A DNA stretch of 64,000 nt from contig JANQOW010000133.1 in NCBI GenBank assembly GCA_028285595.1, forward strand, positions 1-64,000. The letters run 5' to 3'. The translations under genes were made by a program, and so were the position numbers. Positions 25,394 through 34,384 of this stretch are shown here, in pieces (the first letter of the stretch is position 1; the number at the start of each line of letters is the position of its first letter). Origin of the DNA: Hyphomicrobiales bacterium. Its GTDB lineage: Bacteria > Pseudomonadota > Alphaproteobacteria > Rhizobiales > CAJQND01. The notes beneath the pieces are model-generated. The model saw nothing but the letters and a program-made list of their open reading frames with translations. It was not told the DNA's origin and did not search any database.

Positions 25394-26428
25394 TTAGAGG
25401 CGATAGACCTGCGCCGCGGTGCCGTGAAACAGCCTCTCCATCTCGGCCGGCCCAGCCCCTGATGCAATTCGTTTGAACGCGTTCCAGAGCACGGCGTAAC
25501 AGCAGCTGCCCTTATCAACCGGGAAGTTGCTTTCGAACATGCATCGACGCGGTCCGAATAGCTCAATGCAGGTCTCAATATAGGGGCGCCACGCGGTGGC
25601 CAGGGCCTCAGAGGAGGGTGGGCGGTCCTTGTCGCCAAATCCGTGCCCGAACACCTTCATCCCAAGACCGCCTAGTTTGACAAAGGTGTTTTCACATCGC
25701 GCAAGTTCGCGCATGCCGGCGCTCCACTCGGCAAACACTTCATTCTGCGCTCCAGCATATGGACCTATGCCGATCGCCCCACCTGTGTGGTTGATGATAA
25801 TTTTCGTGTGGGGTGCGGCCTGAGCAAGATCCAGCAGTTCTCCGAGCTGGGTGTGATAGACGAAGGTATCGAAGGTCAGTCCGGCCCGCTCCACCTCCTT
25901 CATGCCTTTGCGGAATTCAGGATCCAACAGTAGATCAGATGGTGGAGAGGCAAGAGACCCGCGCGCTGCTGGATCTTCGTGCCACGCGGCAATCTGGCGG
26001 ACCCCTCTCAAACGCTGGCCCGATGCCGTGATCTGAGCTTGAAGCACAGCCTCGAGGCGCTCGCCTAGCAGCAGATCGCCATACCCGATGATGCCGTCAC
26101 AAACCCTATATTCGCCAAACGAGCCGCTGGCGCCCATGGCCGCATTACCGGCCGCGAACTCAACCTCCCCAACACACCGGAGTTCGTCCGGGCCGGAGTT
26201 CCTGTACATTGTTCCACATTCCATGAAGATGCTGGCCTGAATGTTATGACCCGTCTCAACATCATTCAGATAGTCGAGGAACAGATAGCGGCTCTCTGGT
26301 CGCTCCCAGAGGTGATGGTGAGCGTCAATGATCGGTTGATCCGGGGCGATGATCGCCTCCTGGTGCAAGCGCAACCAGTCCTCACGAACCGGGAAGTGAG
26401 GGCTGGGGGTGTTGGGACTGATGCTCAT
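25394..26428 (-). CDS. Amidohydrolase family 2 protein (lactonase-like)
   Basis: A 344-residue TIM-barrel hydrolase of the Amidohydro_2 family. The metal motif IDAHHHLWE is near residues 34-42, further ligands lie in INHTGG (about 208-213), and MFESNFPVDK (about 295-304) is the C-terminal family motif. Relatives include L-fuconolactonase, rhamnonolactonase and 2-pyrone-4,6-dicarboxylate lactonase. It is the last gene of a three-gene operon with an aldo-keto reductase and an isopropylmalate-type dehydrogenase, which fits oxidation of a sugar to a lactone followed by ring opening. Confidence 0.88.
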   Translation of the reverse strand: MSISPNTPSPHFPVREDWLRLHQEAIIAPDQPIIDAHHHLWERPESRYLFLDYLNDVETGHNIQASIFMECGTMYRNSGPDELRCVGEVEFAAGNAAMGASGSFGEYRVCDGIIGYGDLLLGERLEAVLQAQITASGQRLRGVRQIAAWHEDPAARGSLASPPSDLLLDPEFRKGMKEVERAGLTFDTFVYHTQLGELLDLAQAAPHTKIIINHTGGAIGIGPYAGAQNEVFAEWSAGMRELARCENTFVKLGGLGMKVFGHGFGDKDRPPSSEALATAWRPYIETCIELFGPRRCMFESNFPVDKGSCCYAVLWNAFKRIASGAGPAEMERLFHGTAAQVYRL

Positions 26429-26455
26429 ATGAAGCCTTGACGGATATAGCCAGAT

Positions 26456-27475
26456 CTATGAGGGAACGGGGGCGTCTTCCCGGATCAGGTTTTCCGCCTT
26501 GAGCGTTTGCCAGAATGTTGGAGGAATTGGCAGCTTCAGAGCTTCCAAGTTTTGTTCCACCTGGCTTGGTGAATTTGAGCCGGGAATCACGGAGGACACA
26601 AGTGGATGCGCAAGGGGGAACTGGAGCGCTGCAGCGCGTAATGGGATGTCGTTCTCCAAGCAGAGTGCTTCAAGCTTTTGGGCTCTGGCGATAACGTCCG
26701 GGGGAGCATCCTGATAACCGTACGATCGGTTGTCGTTAGGACCGGTCGCCAGGATGCCTGAAGCGTACACGGCCCCGATCACAACGGATGCGTCATGCTT
26801 TGCGCAGTGCGCGAAGTCTTCATCCAGCGCCGTTTGGTCGAGAAGCGTGTAGGGCATTGCCACCAGAAAATAGTCTATTTCAAAGCGTTCCAAGAAAAGA
26901 GGGATCATGCCAGTGTGGTTGATCCCCACGCCAATGGCCTTGATTTCACCGCGGTCTTTCATGTCCCGGAGAGCTTGATAGCCTCCTTCATGCGATAGTT
27001 GGTTGAGGGCGTGCTTAACTCCCTCGTCCGTCTTCTGGTGTTTGAGATCAAGGTCGTGGATCGCAAGCGCGTCCACAGTGTTGAGCCCCAAGCGCATCAG
27101 ACTGTCTTCGTAAGAGCGCAAGATCCCTTCTCGCGAGTAGTCAAACCTTAGATCGAAAGGCAAGCCACCTTTCCACCGTGCCATCCATGGAGATGTGTGG
27201 AAAGTCTTGGGATCAGCCGGGCGGCTGTAGACACGCCCCACCTTGGTGGTGACGATGAACTGTTCCCTCGGCTTCTGGCGCAAGAAGTAACCAAGCCGGT
27301 GCTCGCTTTGAGTGTTGCCATACCAAGGCGCAGTGTCGAAGTACCTGATACCTCCATCCCAAGCTGCCGAGAGCGTGGCTTGAGCCTGCAGTTCCGATAT
27401 GACCTCGTCCGGGTCGCCGAGTGTTCCGCACCCAAGTCCAATCTCTGGTAAGGTGAGGAGTGTCGTGTTGGTCAT
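26456..27475 (-). CDS. Aldo-keto reductase (aldose/pyridoxal dehydrogenase type)
   Basis: A 339-residue NAD(P)-dependent oxidoreductase. The catalytic region FDTAPWYGNTQSEHRLG (about 46-62) and the lysine in VTTKVGRV (about 75-82) fit the AKR family; the length and sequence style resemble D-threo-aldose 1-dehydrogenase and pyridoxal 4-dehydrogenase, which make lactones. Its ATG overlaps the upstream dehydrogenase stop as ATGA, and 27 bp separate it from the amidohydrolase. Confidence 0.9.
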   Translation of the reverse strand: MTNTTLLTLPEIGLGCGTLGDPDEVISELQAQATLSAAWDGGIRYFDTAPWYGNTQSEHRLGYFLRQKPREQFIVTTKVGRVYSRPADPKTFHTSPWMARWKGGLPFDLRFDYSREGILRSYEDSLMRLGLNTVDALAIHDLDLKHQKTDEGVKHALNQLSHEGGYQALRDMKDRGEIKAIGVGINHTGMIPLFLERFEIDYFLVAMPYTLLDQTALDEDFAHCAKHDASVVIGAVYASGILATGPNDNRSYGYQDAPPDVIARAQKLEALCLENDIPLRAAALQFPLAHPLVSSVIPGSNSPSQVEQNLEALKLPIPPTFWQTLKAENLIREDAPVPS

Positions 27476-28578
27476 GATATCTCTTCGACAGGGTGGCCAA
27501 GGGCTTCACAAATGGCATCTGCGCAACCCATCGTCGTGCCGTCGCCACCTACATCACCGGTAACATGTTGACCCTCTGCAAGGACCTTTTCTGTGGCCAA
27601 GCGCGTCCGATGAGCCGCTGCGGTCAAAGCTTCATCATGATGTTTTGCTCCAAGCCATTCCAGCATGAAAGCGCCTGACAGTATGGTTGCGACCGGGTTC
27701 GCGATGCCCTTTCCCGCAAGTGTGGGCGCGGACCCGTGGGAGCCTTGAAACAAGCCATGCACGTCTCCCGTTTCACCTGAGGGAGCCAATCCCATGCCAC
27801 CCATCATGGCAGCCCCGAGATCGGTCAGAATATCTCCGAAGATGTTCTCGCACACCACCACATCAAAATGCTGCGGCCTCTCCAGCATATGAACGGTCAT
27901 GGCATCGATAATGATGTGCTCAACTTCCAGATCGGGGTAGTCGGAGAGCACTTCATCTGCCACCTGCCGGAAGAAAGCATAACTGCGGAGCACATTCGCT
28001 TTGTCGACCACAGTGACGCGCTTGACACCATCGGCGGGGGCGCCTCGGCCAGCCTGCGCGATTGCGGCGGCTCGGCGGACGATGCGCTCAACACCTTTGC
28101 GTGTGATCACCAAGGTGTCGGTTGCAAGTTCATCGCGCAGCACATTCCCGCCATTCCGAGCGGCATAAAGGCCCTCGGTGTTCTCACGCACTATCGTGAA
28201 ATCCATCTGGCCGGGCTCCACGCCGGTTAAACGGCGTGGTGCGCCTTTCATCAGCCTTATCGGTCTGATGTTCGCGTAGAGGTCGAGTGCAGACCGGCTC
28301 TTCATAGGAAAGTCCTGGCCGGCTTCGGTACCGTCAGGATACACCACATCCGGCAACCCAGCGGCGCCGTGCAGCACGGCATCGGCTTCCTTGCACGCCG
28401 TCAAGGTTTCGTCTGGATAGGCAATCCCGGTTTTCACATAGCATTCCGCGCCTGCCTCGTATGATGCAAATGAGACGGAAGCCCTGTCGCCTAACGCCTG
28501 TTTCAGGACCTGGACGGCAGCAGAACTGACTTCCGGCCCTATGCCGTCTCCCGGCACCACGGCGATCGAATACCTCAT
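27472..28578 (-). CDS. Isocitrate/isopropylmalate-family dehydrogenase (tartrate dehydrogenase-like)
   Basis: A 368-residue beta-decarboxylating dehydrogenase. It opens with SIAVVPGDGIGPEV and carries REN-TEG (FTIVRENTEGLY, about 127-138), VDKANVLR (about 186-193) and the metal-binding segment DILTDLGAAMMGGMG. It oxidises and decarboxylates a malate-like hydroxyacid. As first gene of an operon with an aldo-keto reductase and lactonase-like enzyme, and opposite a GntR regulator, it may handle the hydroxyacid end of the same pathway. The ATG at MRYSIAV is preferred; a GTG five codons upstream is the alternative. Confidence 0.9.
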   Translation of the reverse strand: MRYSIAVVPGDGIGPEVSSAAVQVLKQALGDRASVSFASYEAGAECYVKTGIAYPDETLTACKEADAVLHGAAGLPDVVYPDGTEAGQDFPMKSRSALDLYANIRPIRLMKGAPRRLTGVEPGQMDFTIVRENTEGLYAARNGGNVLRDELATDTLVITRKGVERIVRRAAAIAQAGRGAPADGVKRVTVVDKANVLRSYAFFRQVADEVLSDYPDLEVEHIIIDAMTVHMLERPQHFDVVVCENIFGDILTDLGAAMMGGMGLAPSGETGDVHGLFQGSHGSAPTLAGKGIANPVATILSGAFMLEWLGAKHHDEALTAAAHRTRLATEKVLAEGQHVTGDVGGDGTTMGCADAICEALGHPVEEIS

Positions 28579-28602
28579 ACTGCGGCCCACCACTCTGGTT
28601 GA

Positions 28603-28622
28603 TTATGAAATATATTTCGTAA
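28603..28622. promoter_or_regulatory. Candidate GntR operator
   Basis: TTATGAAATATATTTCGTAA is a 20-base inverted repeat with one mismatched pair and a perfect 12-base core GAAATATATTTC. It lies in the divergent gap between the isopropylmalate-type dehydrogenase operon and the GntR gene, 24 bases before the dehydrogenase start, where a repressor would block transcription. Confidence 0.6.
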
Positions 28623-28705
28623 TATGTTTAAACAACAGACACAACCACTTCCTCAAGGGGGCGGCTCTGAAGAACACAGCAAGTCAACTGGTTACTGAAG
28701 GACGG

Positions 28706-29386
28706 ATGCCCGAGGACGCCCGAAAGCCATCCCAAACCGAGGCAGCCTACGCACGTTTGAAAGCTATGATTACCTCAGGGGAGATCAGTCCGAGCGAGCA
28801 GGTTGATGCAAACCGGCTGGCAGAGGCGCTGGGGCTTGGCCGCACACCGGTGCGCGAGGCGCTGCTGCGTTTGCAGACTGAAGGCATCGTCATCATCATG
28901 CCAAAGCGTGGTGTTCAGGTGGCGCCTCTGACAGCCGAAGAGATCATGGAGATTTACCAAGTGATATCTGCTGTAGAAACAGAAGCGGTCCGCCTTCTGA
29001 CTATGAGTGGACCCTCGAACGAACAGCTTGAATCACTCCGGGTGTATGCCAAGAAGATGATGAGGGCAGCGGAGGCTGAAGATCGGGAGTCCTGGATTGC
29101 CGCCGACGAAGATTTTCATCGTCAACTGCTCAAACTGAACCCCAATAAGCGTTTGCGCGATGTTGGTTTGCTGCATCGCGATCTCGCGCAGAGAGCGCAT
29201 TTTGTGGCGCTCCGGCTGTTGCGTTCAGAACAGCAGGCGAAATCTGCTCGCCAACACAAAAGACTGATCAAGCTGATCTCATCCGGTGATGCGGTTGCAG
29301 CGGCGGAAACACATCAGGTGCAACGTGATAGGGGCGCGAAGATGCTGGTTGGCGTTCTGCGTGCCCACGGCCTCACGAAGCTTTAG
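28706..29386 (+). CDS. GntR-family regulator (FadR/FCD subfamily)
   Basis: A 226-residue regulator. The winged-helix motif is LGLGRTPVREALLRLQTEG (about 39-57), and the C-terminal all-helical FCD domain (about 90-215) carries the DEDFHRQLLK pattern with metal-binding His residues. Members sense sugar acids and other carboxylates. The ATG has AAGGA five bases upstream; a longer frame would overlap the divergent gene. It is the likely regulator of the divergent dehydrogenase operon and perhaps of the aldo-keto reductase that follows on the same strand. Confidence 0.9.
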   Translation: MPEDARKPSQTEAAYARLKAMITSGEISPSEQVDANRLAEALGLGRTPVREALLRLQTEGIVIIMPKRGVQVAPLTAEEIMEIYQVISAVETEAVRLLTMSGPSNEQLESLRVYAKKMMRAAEAEDRESWIAADEDFHRQLLKLNPNKRLRDVGLLHRDLAQRAHFVALRLLRSEQQAKSARQHKRLIKLISSGDAVAAAETHQVQRDRGAKMLVGVLRAHGLTKL

Positions 29387-29460
29387 GAGCGCCGGGTCTT
29401 CTAAGCTCAACGCACAGCGTCTTGTCAGAAAATTAACAGCTCTCGCCAATGGAGAAGAAA

Positions 29461-30447
29461 ATGAAACTCAAAAGTTTAGGCAACACAGGCGTACAGGTTT
29501 CGGAGTTGTGCTTTGGAACGATGTCCTTTGGAGGTGACGCTGATAGGGAAGAGTCAAAACGGATGTATGGACGGTGCAGGGATGCGGGCATCAACTTCTT
29601 CGACTGTGCCGATGCCTACTCTGCAGGCCGCGCCGAGACAATTCTCGGTGAGTTGGTTGGCGATCATCGCAATGAACTGGTGATCACATCCAAGTGTTTC
29701 ATGCCCATGCCCGTTGATGGCAATGCAGGCGGTGGCAACCGGAGGCACATTCTGGCCGCCGTCGAGAGCAGTCTGAAACGTCTGAAGACCGACCGCCTCG
29801 ACATTCTTTTCATGCACCGCTGGGATCCGGTGGTTCCGCTTGAAGAGACATTGCGCGCGCTTGAGCAGTTGGTCCTTGATGGCAAAGTGGTTTACCTCGG
29901 CGCCAGCAACTATGCCGCCTGGCAAATCTCTAAAGGGTTGGGTCTTTCTGCCAGAAACGGGTGGTCGCGGTTCGATGTTATCCAACCCATGTACTCGTTG
30001 GTGAAGCGTCAGGCTGAAACGGAGATCTTTCCACTTGCACTTGCGGAGGACTTGGCGGTCGTGACCTATTCGGGGACCGGGGGCGGGCTTTTGAGCGGTA
30101 AGTATGCTCCGGGGAAACGGCCGGATGAAGGCCGCATCGTGACCAATCAGGAGTATGCCGCTCGCTACAGCGAAAGCTGGGTGTTCGAGACGGCGGAAGC
30201 CTTCACGGCGTTGGCGCAGGAGCGGGGCGTACATCCCGTCACTCTCGCTATCGCTTGGGCAGCCGCACACCCGGCCGTGACGTGTCCGATCATAGGGGCG
30301 AGAAATGTAGGGCAGCTGGAAGCTTCTCTTGGCGCAGTGGAGGTGGATATGACTGCAGAGCTTCACGCGGAGATCGCAGCCCTCTCACGAACACCTGCTC
30401 CCGCGACGGATCGCCTTGAAGAGCAACTGCGCGCGGCTGGCTCTTGA
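29461..30447 (+). CDS. Aldo-keto reductase
   Basis: A 328-residue AKR, YhdN/Tas-like. The active-site Asp and Tyr are in FFDCADAYSAGRAE, the lysine in VITSKCFMP, and the NADP-binding end is CPIIGARNVGQLEASLGA. The ATG chosen has GGAG six bases upstream; another ATG four codons earlier lacks a site. It follows the GntR gene by 74 bp and is probably part of the same regulated group. Substrate unknown. Confidence 0.9.
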   Translation: MKLKSLGNTGVQVSELCFGTMSFGGDADREESKRMYGRCRDAGINFFDCADAYSAGRAETILGELVGDHRNELVITSKCFMPMPVDGNAGGGNRRHILAAVESSLKRLKTDRLDILFMHRWDPVVPLEETLRALEQLVLDGKVVYLGASNYAAWQISKGLGLSARNGWSRFDVIQPMYSLVKRQAETEIFPLALAEDLAVVTYSGTGGGLLSGKYAPGKRPDEGRIVTNQEYAARYSESWVFETAEAFTALAQERGVHPVTLAIAWAAAHPAVTCPIIGARNVGQLEASLGAVEVDMTAELHAEIAALSRTPAPATDRLEEQLRAAGS

Positions 30448-30461
30448 TCGTGCCGTCCCCA

Positions 30462-31994
30462 TCAGTCTTTGAAGAACATCTGAATGCGATGCACCAGCTC
30501 TCGGGTGGTTTCCGAGAGCCGGTCGGCAAGGCTTTTGCCGTCACCGTCACTGACCGCAGTCTCCGTTGACAGTCGGCGCTGGGCCATAAGGCGTGCGAGG
30601 TCTTCGGCCAGGTTGGGGCGCTCTAAAAGAATGGGCGCCATTGCAGATTTTGGGATTTCCAGAACGCGGGCTTTCGTGTGTGCAGAAACGCTCGCAGAGC
30701 GCTTCTCGCCGGTCAGCAAGGACATCTCTCCAAAGTAGCTTCCCGACCGAAGCCTGGCCAAATCCACCTGAGGTCCATCCGCATGATCTGCGGGTCTGAA
30801 CACGCGTACCATGCCAGATAGAACGACGAAGAAAGATTGGCCCTCGTCACCATATTGGACAATCGGTGCGGCCTCCGACAGTTCGTAGACCGTGCCGGCA
30901 TCGATCAGGCTTTTCTTTTCATTGGCATTGAGTGGGTTGAAGAGCTCGACATCATCAATACTGACCGTGTCACGAGGATCGCTGAAATTGAGCATGTTCG
31001 GCCGACTAACCTCTATTTGCTGAGTATCGGCCGCAATTTCGGCGCCGGCCTCCTGAAGAAGCCGCCAGGCGTTTTGGAGAAACGACTCTCGTGCGACAGG
31101 ATGATCACCATAGTCTTCACAGTGCAGAAGAGCGAGGTATCGAATCGGGCGCTGTTCCCCATCGGCAATGCGGACGATCGGTGCTGGATCCTCACAAACA
31201 GAGGGCGCCGCTATAGCGGCCTCAAGAAGCAGACGGCTCACCTTCCAGGGAGGAAGCGCTGCCGACACAGAAATGTAGACCTTCAAACAGTAAGTCGGTC
31301 CGGGGCGACTGAGATTGTGAATGGCCGTGTTGGCGATCTTGTTGTTGGGTATGACGTGGGTCGTGTTGGACAGCGTGCGCAGTGTCGTCGCCCTCCAGTC
31401 AATGGCCTCCACGCGCCCACAGGTTCCCGCATCAGATTCAATCCAGTCTCCGACCGCAAATGGTCTTTCGATTGCTAACGAGATGCCACTTATGATGTCA
31501 GTAAGCGTTGATTGGAATGCGAGACCGAGCACACCAAGCGCAATGCCGGAAGACACCAGCAGGCCGGTGACAGGTTGCTCGAAGACGTACGCCAGAATTG
31601 CATAGACTGCGGCGAGGTAGACGAAAAACGTCAAAAGGTTGCGCAAAATCCCAGGCAGAACGCGCGTATAACGCTGCAATGGTCCTTGCCACACAAACAG
31701 CGTAAGCGCACGGTTGGCCAAGTAGGCAAATATCAGCGCCTGAAGCACACCTTTGATTTCGTGAACCCGGCTGAACCAGATGTTTGTTTTGTCCAGCCCG
31801 AAGAACGTGACCGTCACAGCCGCCATGTAAGTCACGGCGAGTGGGAGGACGAGGAGTTCCGCCAACCAGAATAGGCGATTGTCCCGGTACGTATTGGGAA
31901 TGGCACGCAAGGCGATGGAGAGAATCGCAAAGCCCAAGCATCCGGCAAGCAGAGCAAATGCCCATTGAGACAACAGGGATGTCAACGTCACCAC
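30462..31994 (-). CDS. Mechanosensitive channel (MscS family) with C-terminal cyclic-nucleotide-binding domain
   Basis: A 510-residue inner-membrane protein. About four hydrophobic segments occupy residues 1-175; the MscS pore and beta domain follow (LGVLGLAFQSTLTDIISG, about 155-172, then AVGDWIESDAGTCGRVEAI). Residues about 365-485 form a cNMP-binding domain with SGSYFGEMSLLTGEKRSAS, whose Glu and Arg fit phosphate-cassette residues. Channels of this type (bCNG) are known to be gated mainly by nucleotide with little mechanical response. It is convergent with the aldo-keto reductase, 14 bp away. Confidence 0.88.
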   Translation of the reverse strand: MVTLTSLLSQWAFALLAGCLGFAILSIALRAIPNTYRDNRLFWLAELLVLPLAVTYMAAVTVTFFGLDKTNIWFSRVHEIKGVLQALIFAYLANRALTLFVWQGPLQRYTRVLPGILRNLLTFFVYLAAVYAILAYVFEQPVTGLLVSSGIALGVLGLAFQSTLTDIISGISLAIERPFAVGDWIESDAGTCGRVEAIDWRATTLRTLSNTTHVIPNNKIANTAIHNLSRPGPTYCLKVYISVSAALPPWKVSRLLLEAAIAAPSVCEDPAPIVRIADGEQRPIRYLALLHCEDYGDHPVARESFLQNAWRLLQEAGAEIAADTQQIEVSRPNMLNFSDPRDTVSIDDVELFNPLNANEKKSLIDAGTVYELSEAAPIVQYGDEGQSFFVVLSGMVRVFRPADHADGPQVDLARLRSGSYFGEMSLLTGEKRSASVSAHTKARVLEIPKSAMAPILLERPNLAEDLARLMAQRRLSTETAVSDGDGKSLADRLSETTRELVHRIQMFFKD

Positions 31995-32500
31995 AAAGTT
32001 GTCAGTCGCAGAACCTAAGATAACTCCCTCCCTCCTTGTTGCGAGAAATGCGTGCCTGCCAGGTTCCCAGAAGTTTGCATGGGATTACTGGCGCCTGAAC
32101 GTTTCTGTTCGCCTTTCAGGATTTCCCGCCCAAACGCACAATAAAAAATCAACTCTACTGGTGACGTCAATGGTTTCCTCATGGTCCGAACGGACGCCAA
32201 ATGTGTTGATTGAGGTGCTGAACCCAGTTCGAAGTCATGAGGATGACACCAGTTATGCTCAGTCGCCGTCTCTCTTCCCGCCAATTCAAGATTAGCTTCT
32301 GTTTCATTTTCTGCCTGTGCGAATTGCCACGTTAGATGTACCGCGGCGAAGGACTGCGACGACCCAGTGTTGACGGGATGTGGGGGGTCTTCATTTCAGT
32401 GTTCGTAGGACTGGATTAATGTTGGGATTGGCGGCACTATCGAGAGTGATGGTTCTGTGAACACGGGCGGGAGCAAGCCCGGACTTTAAGGGAGAAAAGC
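31995..32500. other. Intergenic region upstream of phnD
   Basis: About 500 bp separate the MscS-type channel and phnD starts, which diverge. Frames of 90-98 codons here lack ribosome sites and resemble no family. Promoters for both sides must lie here. I see no RNA gene or large repeat. Confidence 0.4.
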
Positions 32501-33460
32501 ATGCGTAAGATTTTTGGTGCACTGTTGACGTTGATCTTTACCGCTTTTGCCGGCCCTGCGCTGGCAGAGGAGTGTCCAAGGGGAACGTTGGATAAGCAGT
32601 ATTGCGACCGCAACAACGACCAAGTTGCAGATCTGCCGCTTGATGATAGCAAATGGGTTGATCCGTCCACCATTATCTTCTCTTACACGCCGGTTGAAGA
32701 TCCTGCTGTTTACGCAAAGGTCTGGGACGGTTTCATTAAACACATGTCCGAGGTGACCGGGAGGAAGGTTGTGTTCTTTCCGGTGCAATCCTATGCGGCC
32801 CAATATGAAGCAATGCGGTCTGGTCGGCTTCACATTGCCGGCGTGAATACCGGCGGCAACCCGGTGGCCGTGTCCTGCGCAGGAATGGTGCCCTTTGCCA
32901 TGATGGCCGCTAAAGACGGCTCGTTCGGCTATGAGATGGAAATCATCGTTCCGGCAGACAGTCCGATCCAAGCTCCTGCCGACTTAAAGGGCAAGACGCT
33001 GGCGTTCACTTCGCCCACGTCCAACTCGGGCTTTAAAGCGCCATCGGCTATCTTGAAGAGCAGCTTTGGCATGGAGGCCGATAAGGATTTCAAGACCACT
33101 TTCTCAGGCAAGCACGACAACTCGATCCTCGGCGTTGCGAACAATGACTATGAAGCGGCAGCAGTGGCCAACTCGGTGTTGAAGCGGATGATCCGCCGCA
33201 ACGCGGTTGATCCTTCCAAGATCCGCACCGTTTACAAGTCCCAGACGTTCCCGACCACAGGGTATGGCCATGCTCACAACCTTCATCCCGTGGTGGCCGC
33301 AAAGATCAAGCAAGCGTTTTTTACCTTCCCCTGGGAAGGCTCTGAACTCCAAAAAGAGTTCAAGAAGGAGGGGCGCTTCGTCTCCATCCATCATAAGAGC
33401 GACTGGGCCGTTATTCGCCAAATCGATGCGGCAAACGGTGTGACGTACGATTGCAAATGA
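32501..33460 (+). CDS. phnD: Phosphonate/phosphite-type ABC transporter substrate-binding protein
   Basis: A 319-residue exported receptor. The signal peptide ends near ALAEE (residue 22). The PhnD core is clear: PVQSYAAQYEAMRSGRLHIAG (residue range about 85-105, split by the usual turn), LAFTSPTSNSG (about 167-177) and FKTTFSGKHDNSILGV. The mature N terminus carries an extra calcium-loop-like stretch DRNNDQVAD (residues 36-44) between two cysteines, not usual for PhnD. It feeds a PhnC-PhnE-PhnE importer. The ligand may be phosphonate, phosphite or another phospho compound. Confidence 0.9.
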   Translation: MRKIFGALLTLIFTAFAGPALAEECPRGTLDKQYCDRNNDQVADLPLDDSKWVDPSTIIFSYTPVEDPAVYAKVWDGFIKHMSEVTGRKVVFFPVQSYAAQYEAMRSGRLHIAGVNTGGNPVAVSCAGMVPFAMMAAKDGSFGYEMEIIVPADSPIQAPADLKGKTLAFTSPTSNSGFKAPSAILKSSFGMEADKDFKTTFSGKHDNSILGVANNDYEAAAVANSVLKRMIRRNAVDPSKIRTVYKSQTFPTTGYGHAHNLHPVVAAKIKQAFFTFPWEGSELQKEFKKEGRFVSIHHKSDWAVIRQIDAANGVTYDCK

Positions 33461-33485
33461 GGTGATTGCATCACCTATGGAAAAC

Positions 33486-33518
33486 GAACTGCCGGCTCTT
33501 GAACGAGACCGGCAGTTC
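33486..33518 (+). terminator. Intercistronic stem-loop after phnD
   Basis: GAACTGCCGG and CCGGCAGTTC are perfect ten-base arms with a 13-base loop, followed by a short T-rich stretch. It lies between phnD and phnC, where such hairpins commonly stop part of the transcription or protect the receptor mRNA, giving more receptor than permease. Confidence 0.65.
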
Positions 33519-33554
33519 TTCTGTTGTCAGGTGGGGTTATGAGGGGCCCGGTCC

Positions 33555-34379
33555 ATGCTGCGTCTTGAAGGACTGCATAAGCGCTATCGCACTGGCGATG
33601 AAGCTTTGAAGGGTGTTGATTTGGACGTCCCAGACGGCCAGGTCATGGCTCTCATCGGGCCCTCTGGTGCGGGTAAATCCACGCTGATCCGATGCATAAA
33701 CAGGCTGGTCGAGCCAACCTCTGGGCGAACGGTTCTGAATGACACCGACCTGACCGCGCTCTCCCAAAGCGGGCTTCGCGCCGCCAGACGGCGGATGGGC
33801 ATGATCTTTCAGGAATATGCCCTGGTGGAGCGTTTAACGGTGATGGAGAATGTGCTCTCTGGCCGGCTTGGGTACGTTGGGTTTTGGCAAAGCTGGTTCC
33901 GAAGGTTTCCAGGCGATGATGTGCAAGAGGCATTTAGATTGCTTGACCGGGTCGGGCTTGTTGAGATGGTGGACAAACGGGCGGACGAACTCTCAGGCGG
34001 CCAACGCCAACGGGTTGGCATCGCCAGAGCCTTGATCCAGAACCCGGAACTTCTCCTGGTCGACGAGCCCACAGCAAGCCTTGATCCAAAAACATCACGC
34101 CAAATCATGCGTTTGATCTGCGAATTGTGCAAGGAACGGGGGCTTGCCGCGATCATCAACATTCATGACGTCCTGCTGGCCCAGATGTTTGCCGAGCGCA
34201 TTGTGGGGTTGCGTTTGGGGGAGATTGTCTACGACGGTCCCCCGGATGGGTTGACGCCAGAGGTTCTTACGGAAATCTATGGTGAAGAAGACTGGGAAGC
34301 CACCATCGAACGCGTTGACGAAGAAGGCAGCCCGAACACAGAAGCCCTGGCTTCGGATATTGGTGCGGCGGGCTCCTGA
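33555..34379 (+). CDS. phnC: Phosphonate-type ABC transporter ATP-binding protein
   Basis: A 274-residue ABC ATPase. Walker A is GPSGAGKST (about 33-41), the signature [15 protein letters not shown] (about 142-156) and Walker [13 protein letters not shown] (about 162-173), with the H-loop in NIHDVLLAQ. It closely matches PhnC. It drives uptake through the two PhnE proteins that follow. Five bases separate its stop from the first phnE. Confidence 0.92.
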   Translation: MLRLEGLHKRYRTGDEALKGVDLDVPDGQVMALIGPSGAGKSTLIRCINRLVEPTSGRTVLNDTDLTALSQSGLRAARRRMGMIFQEYALVERLTVMENVLSGRLGYVGFWQSWFRRFPGDDVQEAFRLLDRVGLVEMVDKRADELSGGQRQRVGIARALIQNPELLLVDEPTASLDPKTSRQIMRLICELCKERGLAAIINIHDVLLAQMFAERIVGLRLGEIVYDGPPDGLTPEVLTEIYGEEDWEATIERVDEEGSPNTEALASDIGAAGS

Positions 34380-34384
34380 GTGAC

